NCBI GenBank assembly: GCA_030066195.1
Contig: JASJCB010000088.1
Location: 1 to 43,317, forward strand
Source of the DNA: Acidobacteriota bacterium
GTDB taxonomy: Bacteria; Acidobacteriota; Holophagae; Acanthopleuribacterales; Acanthopleuribacteraceae
DNA length: 43,317 nucleotides
Reading direction: 5' to 3'
In this document: one piece after another, positions 43,296 to 43,317 of the stretch
Position numbering within the stretch: position 1 is the first letter of the stretch
Layout: each line of letters opens with the position of its first letter
Notes under the pieces: generated by a model
Databases searched by the model: none
What the model saw: the letters and a program-made list of their open reading frames with translations, nothing else
Told to the model about the DNA's origin: nothing
Position numbers and translations under genes: made by a program

Positions 43296-43317
43296 GGAGG
43301 ATAGGAGGCATCGGGGG

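Overview
The window looks like a chromosomal segment of a GC-rich, Gram-negative bacterium. An LptE-like outer-membrane lipoprotein gene overlaps holA, in the order known from Gram-negative genomes, and several products carry signal peptides for large secreted proteins. Giant modular secreted proteins, FG-GAP/collagen-like proteins and expanded paralogs recall large-genome lineages such as Acidobacteriota, but this lineage is a guess; no rRNA, tRNA or diagnostic marker is present.

Left part (1-27,990): a minus-strand series of a DUF2161-type PD-(D/E)XK protein, a thioredoxin-fold secreted protein with a CPYA motif, a two-gene unit of FG-GAP/collagen-like/Cys-rich proteins, and one uninterrupted 22-kb gene for a secreted protein of about 7,338 residues. 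Carboxypeptidase-regulatory-like, Ig-like, glycine-rich beta-helix, LamG and FN3 modules can be seen in it. Strong GC hairpins close three of these transcription units.

Middle (28,000-35,320): an AT-richer hypothetical secreted helical protein, a GT-C type membrane glycosyltransferase, a divergent secreted endonuclease I, a small barrel protein, lptE-holA (4-nt overlap) and a membrane-anchored SRPBCC protein. A decayed proline-rich repeat gene follows (35,330-36,140).

Right part (36,270-41,050): two tandem paralogs, each NACHT-type NTPase + pentapeptide repeats + C-terminal FGE-sulfatase/C-type-lectin-like domain. Comparing their last 29 conserved codons shows clustered changes in codon positions 1 and 2, nearly all involving adenine, between almost invariant flanks. 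This is the signature of targets of a diversity-generating retroelement (DGR). I see no reverse transcriptase or template repeat in the window, so they would be remote targets.

Right edge (41,100-43,317): an AT-rich patch with a small membrane protein, an RDD protein and a set of bacteriocin remnants: a colicin/pyocin-type HNH DNase broken by a 1-nt frameshift and lacking its front end, an intact Im-family immunity gene with a perfect ribosome-binding site, a truncated second immunity gene, and a pseudogene with two stops. It resembles displaced orphan toxin/immunity cassettes. NACHT proteins with possibly diversifying sensors next to toxin/immunity debris suggest a conflict or defence region.
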